Below are positions 9,352 through 18,289 of a DNA stretch of 64,000 bases, piece after piece. Made by a program: the position numbers and the translations under genes. The notes under the pieces are model-generated. The model made no database searches, was not told where the DNA came from, and worked only from the letters and a program-made list of their open reading frames with translations. This DNA comes from Ensifer sp. LCM 4579 (GTDB lineage Bacteria; Pseudomonadota; Alphaproteobacteria; Rhizobiales; Rhizobiaceae). Numbering within the stretch: position 1 is the first letter of the stretch; each line of letters starts with the position of its first letter. The stretch is from positions 1 through 64,000 of the forward strand of contig NZ_MDDV01000014.1 in assembly GCF_001854885.1 (NCBI RefSeq), given 5' to 3'.

Positions 9352-10493
9352 ACGACGTCAGTCCACAATCAATGCACGATGTGGATGCGTCCGGATCTGT
9401 AGTTTCTGACTCACCTCGCCGGCGACTTTCGGGATTGCAGAAGTTGATGGTCGCAGCCTTAATTCTGGCGTTGTCCCTATGCCTCATCTGGCTGGGTGGA
9501 CGCTCAAAGGCAGAAGACGGCGCTTCGCAGCCTCAAACAACGATTCTCAGCACCAACACCGAGCCCTTTCGTCCGTTGCCAATAGAAACTGCTCCTGAGC
9601 CCCCAGCAACCCAGAAGCCTGCGCAGCCACCAGCTCCTGCGGCAGAGATTAGCCAGCCTGAACGCGATGCGGAACAGCCTGAGAAAACGCCTATCTTTGC
9701 CTATAACAGCGGTGATCAGAGCATCAGCGGGCCGGCCCAACGGGCGGGCATAGGTCGCGAACATGAGAGCAAGGAGCAAGGCACATCCCTGCTTAACGGC
9801 GAAGCTTCAGTCGAGAATGATCTTTCAACGCGGATGAAGCCGACTGTGCTGCAGCCTAGCCGGGCAACACTCTTACCGCACCCTGACTTCATGATTACGC
9901 AAGGAACGACTATTCCCTGCATTCTGCAAACAGCGATCGATACCAACTTGGCCGGTTACGTGAAATGCGTATTACCCCAGGACGTCCGAGGGGCAACAGG
10001 CAACGTTGTCCTCCTGGATCGCGGCACGACCGTCGTTGGCGAAATCCAGCGTGGCTTACAACAAGGGGATGCACGCGTGTTTGTGATCTGGAATCGCGCC
10101 GTTACACCCAATCATGCCGTAGTGTCGCTCGCGTCACTAGGCGCTGACGAACTCGGTCGCTCGGGACTGCCTGGCACGGTCGACAATCACTTCTGGCAAC
10201 GCGTTGGCGGGGCAATGCTCTTGAGCGCCGTCCAGGGTGCTTTCCAGGCGGCCAGCAGTTACGCTGGCGGCCCAGGTGCCGGCACCAGCATTAACGGTTT
10301 GCAGGGGAATGGAGAACAGACCGCCAACACGATGCTAAGAGCGTCGATCAACATTCCACCCACTCTGAAAAAAAATCAGGGGGACGCGGTATCCATTTTT
10401 GTCGCGCGGGACATCGACTTCTCGGATGTATACGAGCTTCGGACAGCCACTGGCGCGTCGAGAGGGCGAAATCGGCAACCCTGGTCCAGATAG
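9348..10493 (+). CDS. virB10: VirB10 energy-coupling scaffold spanning both membranes
   Basis: VirB10 links the inner-membrane ATPases to the outer-membrane pore. The ATG at 9348 gives 381 residues. There is a cytoplasmic N-terminus, one membrane helix ([20 protein letters not shown]) near residues 33-52, and a long Pro/Glu/Gln-rich periplasmic region ([19 protein letters not shown]). The conserved TrbI/VirB10 domain follows, with [19 protein letters not shown] and [12 protein letters not shown], and ends in [13 protein letters not shown] 16-base gap precedes virB11. Confidence 0.95.
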   Translation: MNDVSPQSMHDVDASGSVVSDSPRRRLSGLQKLMVAALILALSLCLIWLGGRSKAEDGASQPQTTILSTNTEPFRPLPIETAPEPPATQKPAQPPAPAAEISQPERDAEQPEKTPIFAYNSGDQSISGPAQRAGIGREHESKEQGTSLLNGEASVENDLSTRMKPTVLQPSRATLLPHPDFMITQGTTIPCILQTAIDTNLAGYVKCVLPQDVRGATGNVVLLDRGTTVVGEIQRGLQQGDARVFVIWNRAVTPNHAVVSLASLGADELGRSGLPGTVDNHFWQRVGGAMLLSAVQGAFQAASSYAGGPGAGTSINGLQGNGEQTANTMLRASINIPPTLKKNQGDAVSIFVARDIDFSDVYELRTATGASRGRNRQPWSR

Positions 10494-10509
10494 TAAATCG
10501 GAGGCCTGA

Positions 10510-11550
10510 ATGCAGACGGAGGCAGCTCCACAATTGCGTTTTCTCCTTGAACCAGTTTTGGGCTGGCTTGAGGAGCCAAGGACCGAAGAAGTCGCGATTA
10601 ATAGACCTGGAGAGGCTTTCGTTCGTCAGGCCGGCGGCTTCGCAAAATATCCGTTACCGCTCACCTACGATGATCTTGAAGACATCGCGATCTTGGCGGG
10701 AGCGTTAAGAAAGCAGGATGTCGGACCGCGAAGTCCTCTGTGCGCCACCGAACTGCCAAATGGAGAGCGGCTTCAAATCTGTTTACCGCCCGCTGTGCCA
10801 TCGGGCACCGTCAGCCTGACAATTCGGCGCCCCGGATCCCGTGTTCCGGAGCTCAAGGAAGTCGCGTCCCGGTATGATGCTTCGCGATGGAATCAATGGC
10901 GCTCGCGCAAGCAGCGCCAAGCTGAACAGGACGAACAGATTCTTGAGCACTACGACCGAGGTGATCTGGAGGGATTCCTGCATGCATGCGTGACTGCTCG
11001 GCTGACGATGCTGCTCTGCGGGCACACGGGTAGCGGCAAGACGACCATGAGCAAGACTTTGATCGGCGCCATCCCGCCGCAGGAAAGACTCATCACAATC
11101 GAAGACACGCTCGAGCTCGTAATTCCGCATGAGAACCATGTAAGGCTACTCTATTCAAAGGATGGAACAGGTTTAGGCGCGGTAACGGCAGAACAGCTGC
11201 TGCAGGCCAGCCTGCGCATGCGACCGGATCGAATACTGCTCGGCGAGCTGCGCGACGATGCCGCTTGGGCTTATCTCAGCGAAGTCGTTTCTGGCCATCC
11301 AGGATCGATCTCCACCATACATGGGGCCGATCCTGTTCAGGCGTTCAAAAAGCTCTTTTCGCTCGTCAAGAGCAGCTCGCAAGGGGCTGCTCTTGAAGAC
11401 CGCACGCTGATTGATATGCTTTCCGCCGCCATCGATGTCATTGTTCCGTTCCGTACCTACGGCGAGATCTACGAGGTCGGCGAGATTTGGCTTGCGGCCG
11501 ACGCCCGCCGACGCGGAGAGACCGTGGCTGACCTTCTCAACCAGCATTAG
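10510..11550 (+). CDS. virB11: VirB11 T4SS hexameric ATPase
   Basis: VirB11 is a cytoplasmic traffic ATPase that switches the T4SS between pilus assembly and substrate transfer. The 346-residue product has an N-terminal domain, then Walker A GHTGSGKTT at about residues 171-179, an Asp box (TIEDTLEL), Walker B (RILLGELRDDAAW) and a His box (GHPGSISTIHG). All nucleotide-binding motifs are present. It ends the virB operon. The next gene, virG, starts about 265 bases downstream. Confidence 0.96.
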   Translation: MQTEAAPQLRFLLEPVLGWLEEPRTEEVAINRPGEAFVRQAGGFAKYPLPLTYDDLEDIAILAGALRKQDVGPRSPLCATELPNGERLQICLPPAVPSGTVSLTIRRPGSRVPELKEVASRYDASRWNQWRSRKQRQAEQDEQILEHYDRGDLEGFLHACVTARLTMLLCGHTGSGKTTMSKTLIGAIPPQERLITIEDTLELVIPHENHVRLLYSKDGTGLGAVTAEQLLQASLRMRPDRILLGELRDDAAWAYLSEVVSGHPGSISTIHGADPVQAFKKLFSLVKSSSQGAALEDRTLIDMLSAAIDVIVPFRTYGEIYEVGEIWLAADARRRGETVADLLNQH

Positions 11551-11814
11551 GTTCATCATTGTTGGAGCTGCCGTTCAGTGGCTACGCGACCAGCCCCTCA
11601 AATCCTTCAGTCGGTATTTGTACGAACCATATTCTCGTCGTAGGGCGACCCAAACTGTTCGACCTGTCGCCACGCGGAGCGCCGTCATCTCGTGCCCGCA
11701 TGCTGACATTCGCCTAGCGGATTGGCAGTGGGGTAACTGTTGCGTGTACAGGTCCTCATGAAGCTGCGTGACAGTGGGTCTCGGCAGCCTGATCCGAGAT
11801 TGAGAGGTGAGACG

Positions 11815-12639
11815 TTGAAACATGTTCTTGTCATCGATGACGATGTCGCCATGCGGCACCTCATTACCGAGTATCTCACAATGCACGCCTATAAGGTAAC
11901 CGCAGTGACGGATAGTTGGCAGTTCAATCGCGTGCTCACATGCGATGCGGTCGATCTCGCTGTTGTTGATCTTAATCTAGGTCGTGAGGATGGGCTCGAC
12001 ATCGTCCGCAATTTGGCAACAAAATCCGATGTTCCCATAATTACCATCAGCGGCGACCGTGTCGAGGAGGCTGAGAAAGTTGTTGCACTGGAGCTTGGAG
12101 CGACTGATTTCGTAGCTAAGCCTTTTGGAATGCGAGAATTCTTAGCGCGCATCCGAGTGGCGTTGCGCGAGCGCCCGGTCAGTCGGAGGACAAAGGATCG
12201 GCGCTCGTTTCATTTCGCCGGTTGGACGCTCAATCTTAAGCAACGCCGGCTGATCTCTGAACACAGCGGCGAGGTCAAGCTGACGTCTGGTGAGTTCAAT
12301 CTTCTAATCGCCTTCCTGGAAAAACCACGCGACGTTTTATCCAGAGAACAGCTTCTGTTTGCGAGCCGGGTGCGTGGAGAAGAGGTATATGACCGAAGTG
12401 TTGATGTCTTTATCTTGCGGTTGCGCCGAAAACTGGAGGCTGATCCGGCTAACCCTCTTCTGATTAAAACATCCCGGGGTGCGGGTTATTTCTTCGACGC
12501 TGACGTGGAAATCAGCTACGGGGGCAACTGGACCCCCTGCTCCCTGACCGCCGCTGACGTTGCAAGCTCCGCGGCCATGACCCGGCAATCGGAGAAGCGA
12601 ACCGACTGGAGCATCCACTCGTTCCCAAACAGGTCGTAA
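11815..12639 (+). CDS. virG: VirG OmpR-type response regulator of vir genes
   Basis: VirG activates vir promoters after phosphorylation by VirA. The TTG at 11815 is chosen because GAGAGGTGA lies just upstream, and the resulting LKHVLVIDDD start matches that used by Agrobacterium VirG. Asp8, Asp9 and the phospho-acceptor Asp52 (VVDLNLG) and the VAKPF lysine are present. A winged-helix DNA-binding domain with KLTSGEFNLL and KTSRGAGYFFDAD follows. The homology to Agrobacterium VirG stops near residue 235; about 38 further residues look like read-through into foreign sequence. VirA is not in the window. Confidence 0.93.
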   Translation: MKHVLVIDDDVAMRHLITEYLTMHAYKVTAVTDSWQFNRVLTCDAVDLAVVDLNLGREDGLDIVRNLATKSDVPIITISGDRVEEAEKVVALELGATDFVAKPFGMREFLARIRVALRERPVSRRTKDRRSFHFAGWTLNLKQRRLISEHSGEVKLTSGEFNLLIAFLEKPRDVLSREQLLFASRVRGEEVYDRSVDVFILRLRRKLEADPANPLLIKTSRGAGYFFDADVEISYGGNWTPCSLTAADVASSAAMTRQSEKRTDWSIHSFPNRS

Positions 12640-13124
12640 ACCAGCCTTGAGTTCGCAATGCTTGCTTCACCATCCACCGCGACCGCCAGAGGCAAGGCGC
12701 TCCTGGCGACTGCGCCGGAGATTCGCATCTAATGACTTCGTGGCGCCGCACAGCATTATGAGCTCTGCTCATCGGTCCATGAGAAAATACCATTTTCGAT
12801 TCACCGGCCTCCATGTTACTGGCGCCGCGATTTAAATATCGGACCGGTAGACCGGCCGGCGGTGAACTCAGCGAGCCATTTGCCGCTCAAACCAAGTCTA
12901 GGCGCGTGCCTGCTTCTGAACGACGGAGCGCTGAAAAGAGATAATTATGGACGCACAGGTTGAATTATCAGCAGCGCTTGGCCCCCGCGCCTGTCGCACT
13001 GGACGGGGATCGATTTCCTCTTGTCGAAGCGAGAGCAACCGGCAGCCCGGACGATGAGACGGGCCCGTCCCGATGAGTTCGGCCATGGCCCATCACTCCC
13101 AATTGCGCCATCTATGGACTAGAA
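12640..13124. other. gene-free spacer between virG and nodD with minus-strand remnant
   Basis: No intact gene is supported here. On the minus strand, 12516-12728 has a coding-like reading frame (containing SRLVYDLFGNEWMLQS) that ends under the virG tail and that I do not recognise. The nodD promoter should lie in the last 150 bases. I saw no nod box here, in contrast to the sequence at 16870. Confidence 0.4.
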
Positions 13125-14051
13125 ATGCGTTTTAAGGGCCTGGATCTCAATCTCCTCGTAGCGCTCGACGCTCTGATGACCGAACGCAAGCTCACGGCCG
13201 CGGCGCGCAGGATCAACCTCAGTCAGCCGGCCATGAGCGCGGCGATCGGCCGCCTACGCACCTATTTCGGCGACGAACTGTTTATAATGCAGGGCCGCGA
13301 GCTTATCCCAACACCACGTGCCGAAGCCCTTGCTCCGGCAGTCCGCGACACCCTGCTGCACATCCAGGTTTCCATCATTTCCTGGGACATGTTCAACCCG
13401 GCCACGTCGCAGCGCCGCTTCAGGATCATCCTGTCCGATTTCATGCTGCTTGTGTTCTTTGAGAAGGTTGTCGAGCGTGTGGCGCGGGAAGCTCCCGGCG
13501 TTGGCTTCGAGCTGCTGGCTCTCGATGATGATCCCAATGACCTGCTGCGACGCGGTGAACTCGATTTTCTGATCATGCCGGAACTGTATATGTCGAACGA
13601 GCATCCCAAAGCGGATCTGTTCGAGGAGAGATTCGTGTGCGTCGGCTGCCCTACGAACCAGCATCTAACGCGACCGCTTTCCTTCGAAAAGTATATGTCG
13701 ATGGGGCATGTTTCAGGCACGTTCGGGTGGACGCTGAAGCCCTCTCTCGAGGAATGGCTATTGCTTGAGCATCGTCTCAAGAGACGCGTCGAGGTCTCCG
13801 CGCCCGGCTTTAGCTTGCTACCGTCGTTGCTGACAGGCACGGAGCGTATAGCGACGATACCCTTGCGGCTCGCCCGTCACTTTGCAAAGACAATGCCGCT
13901 ACTGATCGTCGAGCTTCCGCTACCACTTCCAGCATTCACCGAGGCGGTCCAGTGGCCCGGCCTTCACAACAGGGACCAGGCAAGCATGTGGATGCGGGAG
14001 ATCATGCTACAGGAGGCTGCCCGGATCGAATCTCCATCAGAGACTTGCTAG
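13125..14051 (+). CDS. nodD: NodD LysR-type flavonoid-responsive activator
   Basis: NodD binds nod boxes and activates nodulation genes in response to plant flavonoids. The 308-residue product starts [17 protein letters not shown], the hallmark NodD N-terminus, followed by the winged HTH ([22 protein letters not shown]). The effector domain has NodD-specific blocks such as [17 protein letters not shown] and GHVSGTFGW. It is transcribed in the same direction as nodA, about 3 kb upstream. In many rhizobia nodD is instead divergent from nodA across a shared nod box. It probably acts on the nod box at 16870. Confidence 0.95.
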   Translation: MRFKGLDLNLLVALDALMTERKLTAAARRINLSQPAMSAAIGRLRTYFGDELFIMQGRELIPTPRAEALAPAVRDTLLHIQVSIISWDMFNPATSQRRFRIILSDFMLLVFFEKVVERVAREAPGVGFELLALDDDPNDLLRRGELDFLIMPELYMSNEHPKADLFEERFVCVGCPTNQHLTRPLSFEKYMSMGHVSGTFGWTLKPSLEEWLLLEHRLKRRVEVSAPGFSLLPSLLTGTERIATIPLRLARHFAKTMPLLIVELPLPLPAFTEAVQWPGLHNRDQASMWMREIMLQEAARIESPSETC

Positions 14052-14781
14052 CGCAGAAAATAGATCACCTGCCGCTTCTGGTGAACACCTGGATCTGCGG
14101 CGCTGGTCGCCCCCTCAGCGCAGGATTGGATTTGGCTCCCCTGCCGAGCGGACACTTCGGCCAAGCAGTTGCCGTGATTGATCGCTAAAACGCCGCACGC
14201 AAGTTGCGGCGGTGCGCCTTGAGGTCCAGGGTGCCGCTTGGGTCGACCGGCGACTTGAATTGGACTCCACCGGCGTGGCGGCTCCAAAGGAAGCACATCC
14301 AGGTGGCGAGATACTGGTTGGGCTTCTGGGTCGAGGTCCTCGGCTGTGTCGATCCCGTGCTGACGATCCGCGTCCGCGACGATCATGCTAGCATCGACGG
14401 CAGGAGAGCCCATGAGCACCACGCTGTAATGATTGGAGCCGATCCGCGAACTCCCATACGGGCCGTTCAGAAGGTCTATTAGAGGAGGGCAGATATCAGC
14501 ACCCGACTGCGCGCACGTTACCCCGACCGAAATATCCCCTTGCACTTCCGGGGTGTCCGCAGATGTGTATCAGGGATATTTGTGATCCTGAAGTAGGCGC
14601 GGCGCGGTGCGTGAGGATGGTGGATTTGAAGCGGCGTTTTGGCGTTCTCGCGCCATCCCTCCCTCGACGAGCTCATATTGGCAGCAAAAGATCAACCATA
14701 CGTGAAGTCGGAGTTTAACACTCGCGTTGACTCTTTAGCTCTTTCAGTCCAAATGATAGGTGGCTAAGGGAGGAAACTACA
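14052..14781. other. gene-poor spacer downstream of nodD
   Basis: About 730 bases without a supported gene. Frames on both strands between 14190 and 14480 are open but match no family I recognise. The ribosome-binding region of the next gene (GGGAGGAAA) is at 14767-14776. Confidence 0.4.
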
Positions 14782-15228
14782 GTGGCTGACGAGAGTAACA
14801 CGGGACCAGTTGCCGCGTCTGAAGCGGCCGCCGAAACGAAAGCACCGACTGCTAAAAAACAGAGGTCGCCACGGCGTCAAAAAGCTACGGAACAGGTTAA
14901 GGAGTCAAAGGCAACGGCTGCTAAGGCGAAGAAGTATAGCGAGCAAGAAAGGTCCGATAAGCTCAAGCTCATCGAGACGGAAGTCGCCCAACGCGATAGC
15001 ACGCTGAAGGACGCCATCAAGCGTGCCGGGATATCCGAGCAAACCTACTATCAGTGGAAACGAGCTGCAAAGCCGGTTGAGCAAAAGGCCGCCACGCCGG
15101 TGCCGGCTGGCGATGAGTTGGCAGATCTCGTTCAACTCGAAAAGGAAAACCAGAGGCTTCGCAACCTTCTGGCAGAGAAACTGCGTACGGAAAACGCCGA
15201 ACTGCGCAAGAGACTTGGGCTGGATTAA
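14782..15228 (+). CDS. SyrB-like regulator
   Basis: This 148-residue protein matches the SyrB family of Sinorhizobium, where SyrB represses the LysR regulator gene syrM. The Ala/Lys-rich N-terminus (MADESNTGPVAASEA) and the block KYSEQERSDKLKLIETEVAQ, followed by LKDAIKRAGISEQTYYQWK, are family signatures; the latter is an HTH typical of IS3/transposase-derived DNA-binding proteins. The C-terminus is a probable leucine-zipper coiled coil (residues about 112-147). The GTG start has a strong GGGAGGA ribosome site. No syrM is seen in the window. Confidence 0.8.
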   Translation: MADESNTGPVAASEAAAETKAPTAKKQRSPRRQKATEQVKESKATAAKAKKYSEQERSDKLKLIETEVAQRDSTLKDAIKRAGISEQTYYQWKRAAKPVEQKAATPVPAGDELADLVQLEKENQRLRNLLAEKLRTENAELRKRLGLD

Positions 15229-15404
15229 TCAAGATCGGAACTCCGCACAGGGCGTAATAGGCGCTCTGCCGGCCTGTGGAAAGTCTCGCCACTGTCGGAT
15301 TACGGTGAGCATCGCCTTGCGTCGCGATCACTTGAAAAGAACAGGAAGGGGCTGTATTTGTCCGCCCGGCAGGAATCCCCCATCGGCACTGTGCGGTTGA
15401 GACT

Positions 15405-15995
15405 ATGAAAGCACCACCACGCAAATTCATCGTAGAGTTCAAGTCGCCGCGGCGGCAGCAAAAGGGGCGCACGAACTCAATATGGGGGGAAACCGACTTT
15501 AAGGCTTTGACCCGGGAAGTGGAAGAGATCGCGCCGCATCTGTTTAATTCAACAGAAGCAAACGCAACGCCTAAAGCAGGTCACCACCCGCCAGTCGAGC
15601 CGAATGGAGGTATCGCCGTCGAAGACCTGGGAAGCGCAGAGGTTGGACGAGCGGCGATAAATTCGGCCGAAACTGTGGAGGTCGAAGTGTCGGAGCCGCA
15701 AGAGCGCCGTCGTCTGGCAGCCGACACTGTTGCGCAATCGGAAGACGTCCCGCCAGTATCGCAGCCTCGAAGAAGCTCCAAAGGCGGCGTTTCACGAAAG
15801 CGCCCTGAACGTATTTCAGTGGACGTGCGTGAGGATGAGACAGGCCAAGCCAAGGCCGCAGAAGGCCCAATTTCCTTCGACGAACTGGCTGCCCTTGACT
15901 TAGAGAATCAGCGGCTCAAGGGGCTGCTCGCTGCACGGATTTACGCAGAGAACTTGCAGCTCAAGAAGATGCTTGAGCGGTTTAAAGTCACCTGA
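15405..15995 (+). CDS. SyrB-associated rhizobial protein with C-terminal coiled coil
   Basis: The 196-residue product begins MKAPPRKFIVEFKSPRRQ, with a TNSIWGETDFKAL block. I recall this N-terminus from conserved proteins next to syrB in rhizobia. The middle is long, charged and probably disordered. Its last 35 residues (DELAALDLENQRLKGLLAAR onward) closely parallel the end of the SyrB-like protein at 14782, with the same ENQRL and EN..LKK spacing, so the two may pair through a coiled coil. No catalytic motif is visible. A 176-base gap separates the two genes. Function unknown; regulatory role inferred. Confidence 0.6.
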   Translation: MKAPPRKFIVEFKSPRRQQKGRTNSIWGETDFKALTREVEEIAPHLFNSTEANATPKAGHHPPVEPNGGIAVEDLGSAEVGRAAINSAETVEVEVSEPQERRRLAADTVAQSEDVPPVSQPRRSSKGGVSRKRPERISVDVREDETGQAKAAEGPISFDELAALDLENQRLKGLLAARIYAENLQLKKMLERFKVT

Positions 15996-16009
15996 GGCGC
16001 GTCTGAAAT

Positions 16010-16189
16010 GCCGCCAGCAGCGTTACGGGAGTTCAATTGCGCTCGCGCTGATCGCGGTCCAAAATGGCCTCAATCCGGAGGTCTATCTGACAGACGTCCT
16101 AGCCCGGATCCAAGATCATCCCACGAACGCCTTGAATCACTGCTGCCGTGGCAGTGGACGCCGGCAAAAGACCTGCACGAGGCTGTCTG
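16010..16189 (+). pseudogene. IS66-family TnpC C-terminal fragment
   Basis: The frame around 16050-16130 reads NGLNPEVYLTDVLARIQDHP, the ending typical of IS66 TnpC transposases. After a frame change near 16130 the other frame supplies ERLESLLPWQWTPAKDLHEAV, which completes the usual LLPW.W tail. The rest of the transposase is absent and the element is not mobile by itself. It shows the region was assembled by IS activity. Confidence 0.75.
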
Positions 16190-16495
16190 ATGGCCCGCTC
16201 GAAGATTATCTACACGCTTAGAGAGGTCGCTGACATGATCGGCGAGAACCTCGAACTGATCGAGGAAGTCACCAGCAACCCGGACAATATCGCCGAGGGC
16301 GAAATGGTCCACGTCCGTGACGGAAGCGAATACGGTACAAGAGGCTTGACTGGCGATGGCGTAGAGGGCCTCCAGGAGCTTCTCGCGGACATACGGACGT
16401 GGGACGGCGGGATCCGCCAGTTTCTCATGGACGAGCAATGCGATCCCGAAATGATCGAGCGCATTATGGCCGACGAGGTCAAGCGCAACCGCTAG
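16190..16495 (+). CDS. small acidic hypothetical protein
   Basis: The ATG at 16190 opens a 101-residue acidic protein beginning MARSKIIYTLREVADMIGEN and ending ADEVKRNR. It is probably soluble and mostly helical, and no known domain is recognised. The start lies right at the end of the IS66 fragment; the upstream in-frame alternative would lie inside that fragment. Codon pattern and uninterrupted frame suggest a genuine gene. It precedes the nod-box region but is not preceded by a nod box itself. Function unknown. Confidence 0.55.
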   Translation: MARSKIIYTLREVADMIGENLELIEEVTSNPDNIAEGEMVHVRDGSEYGTRGLTGDGVEGLQELLADIRTWDGGIRQFLMDEQCDPEMIERIMADEVKRNR

Positions 16496-16869
16496 CTAAA
16501 CACCTACGCCTTGATCAAAAAATGCGCTCGCCGGACGCTCACACTGAAACGCGCGCCTTCATCCTAAAGAACTAAAGAACACGATGGCGGGTACTCTAAG
16601 CTGCCGCTCTCTTCTTCGTCCACTGAAGGAAATCATCTCCATTCAGAGTATCGCGCTTGCCCCTTCGCGTAGGCAGGGCGCTATTGTGCTGCAGGCCGAA
16701 GCGAGGATGCGGAAAAGCAATCCTAAGGTCCGGATCATCGGTCACATTAAACTTCCAGCATGATCTGAATCGAGGGCTCCGTTGTCGGCGTCTCGAAGAC
16801 GGCCATGATTGATGCCAGCAACTTTCAGGCGTGCTCTCCCTCGACCGCGGTCAACTATCGGCTGCGTAC
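16496..16869. other. spacer before the nod box
   Basis: No gene or recognisable site was found in these 370 bases. The only clear signal downstream is the nod box. Confidence 0.4.
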
Positions 16870-16917
16870 TTCCAGAGCGTGGATGGGTTCCATCCACAAA
16901 AACGATTTTACGAATTT
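16870..16917 (+). promoter_or_regulatory. nod box driving the nodABCSUIJH operon
   Basis: The block reads TTCCAGAGCGTGGATG, six spacer bases, then ATCCACAAAAACGATTTTAC and a short AT-rich end. It fits the NodD-binding nod-box consensus (YATCCA..YRYRRATG, N6, ATCNAAACAATCRATTTTACCAAT) with few mismatches. It lies about 110 bases before nodA, the normal arrangement. This is the only clear nod box I found in the window. Confidence 0.88.
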
Positions 16918-17027
16918 GTGGGGGCGCTGCATTAGTAAAGTGTGACTATTGACCAACGTCAAGTGGACCGACGGTGACCGCATTGAGGCACGCGTCGCAA
17001 GAAACAGAAAGAAATAGGAGGTCTTGC

Positions 17028-17618
17028 GTGCGCTCTCAGGTGCAATGGACGCTGCGCTGGGAAAGTGAATTGCAACTCGACGAACATGTCGAACTCGCAA
17101 GCTTCTTTCGAAACACTTATGGACCGACTGGTGCCTTTAACGCAAAGCCATTCGAACGCAGTAGGAGTTGGGCCGGAGCCAGACCTGAGCTTAGAGCAAT
17201 CGCCCACGACTCAAACGGTGTAGCGGCTCACATGGGCTTGCTGCGTCGGTTCATCAAGGTTGGTGAGGTCGATCTTCTAGTGGCTGAGCTGGGACTATAT
17301 GGAGTACGGCCGGACCTTGAGGGCCTTGGAATCAGCCACTCACTTCGCGTCATGTATCCAGTATTGCAGCAACTTCGTGTCCCATTCGGTTTCGGTGCGG
17401 TTCGGCACGCCTTGCAAAGGCACGTGGAAAGGTTCGGCCGACACTTCCCGGCGACCGTTCTGTCGGGGATTCGGGTGCGGTCTACGCTCCCAGACGCGCG
17501 TCTCGACCTACCCCCCACGCGCATGGAAGACGTACTCGTGGTTGTTTTGCCGGTCGGATCGGCCATGTCTGATTGGCCGACCGCCACGCTTATTGATCGG
17601 AACGGGCCAGAGCTGTGA
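17028..17618 (+). CDS. nodA: NodA N-acyltransferase
   Basis: NodA attaches the fatty acyl chain to the de-N-acetylated end of the chitooligosaccharide made by NodC and NodB. Choosing GTG at 17028, six bases after AGGAGG, gives 196 residues, the standard NodA length, and the N-terminus [17 protein letters not shown] typical of the family. Conserved blocks [24 protein letters not shown] and [10 protein letters not shown] are present. An in-frame upstream ATG at 16974 is not preferred. Its stop overlaps the nodB start by three bases. Confidence 0.96.
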   Translation: MRSQVQWTLRWESELQLDEHVELASFFRNTYGPTGAFNAKPFERSRSWAGARPELRAIAHDSNGVAAHMGLLRRFIKVGEVDLLVAELGLYGVRPDLEGLGISHSLRVMYPVLQQLRVPFGFGAVRHALQRHVERFGRHFPATVLSGIRVRSTLPDARLDLPPTRMEDVLVVVLPVGSAMSDWPTATLIDRNGPEL

Positions 17619-18274
17619 CGCACTTTGACTGCTTATCAAGAGTGCGCAGCACGTGCAGCGACAGCACGGGTGGTCGCAACGTCTATCTGACCTTTGACGA
17701 TGGTCCTAATCCACTTTTCACACCGGAAATCCTGGACGTGCTGGAAAAACACGGTGTGCCGGCGACCTTTTTCGTTATCGGCGCCTACGCGGCAGAACAG
17801 CCGCAACTGATCCGGCGAATGATTGCAGAAGGGCACGAAGTCGCCAACCACACGATGACTCATCCGGATCTGTCCAGATGCGGACCGAGCGATGTGCACC
17901 ATGAAATACTTGAGACGAATAAGGCCATCAGGACGGCCTGCCCCCAGGCATCCGTCCGGCACGTGCGCGCGCCCTATGGCATCTGGACCGAAGAGGTGCT
18001 TGCTACTTCAGCGAGCGCTGGACTGGCGCCCCTCCACTGGTCGGTAGATCCGCGGGACTGGTCTCGGCCCGGTGCCGACGCGATTGTCGATGCAGTGCTT
18101 GCCTCTGTCCAGCCAGGCGCAGTGGTGCTTTTGCACGATGGATGCCCCCCCGACGAGATCAGGCCGGGTGCTGAAGACAGTCTGCGCGATCAAACCGTCA
18201 TTGCGCTGGCCCGCCTTATTCCAGCGTTACGCGAGCGCGGATTTGGAATCTGCGCGCTTCCTCAACATCCCTGA
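17615..18274 (+). CDS. nodB: NodB chitooligosaccharide deacetylase
   Basis: NodB removes the N-acetyl group from the non-reducing GlcNAc of the Nod-factor backbone. The GTG start overlaps the nodA stop and gives 219 residues. The polysaccharide-deacetylase motifs are clear: TFDDGPNP (catalytic Asp and metal Asp), HTMTHPDLS (metal His pair), RAPYG, and a C-terminal LLHDG. The protein is cytoplasmic in this family. It looks intact and of standard length. Confidence 0.96.
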   Translation: MTHFDCLSRVRSTCSDSTGGRNVYLTFDDGPNPLFTPEILDVLEKHGVPATFFVIGAYAAEQPQLIRRMIAEGHEVANHTMTHPDLSRCGPSDVHHEILETNKAIRTACPQASVRHVRAPYGIWTEEVLATSASAGLAPLHWSVDPRDWSRPGADAIVDAVLASVQPGAVVLLHDGCPPDEIRPGAEDSLRDQTVIALARLIPALRERGFGICALPQHP

Positions 18275-18289
18275 ACAAAGTGACATCCC

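Noticed and set aside
11701-11760. Sigma-54-like TTGGCAG...TTGC before virG
   Set aside because: The GG-to-GC spacing is wrong, so it does not form a -24/-12 element.
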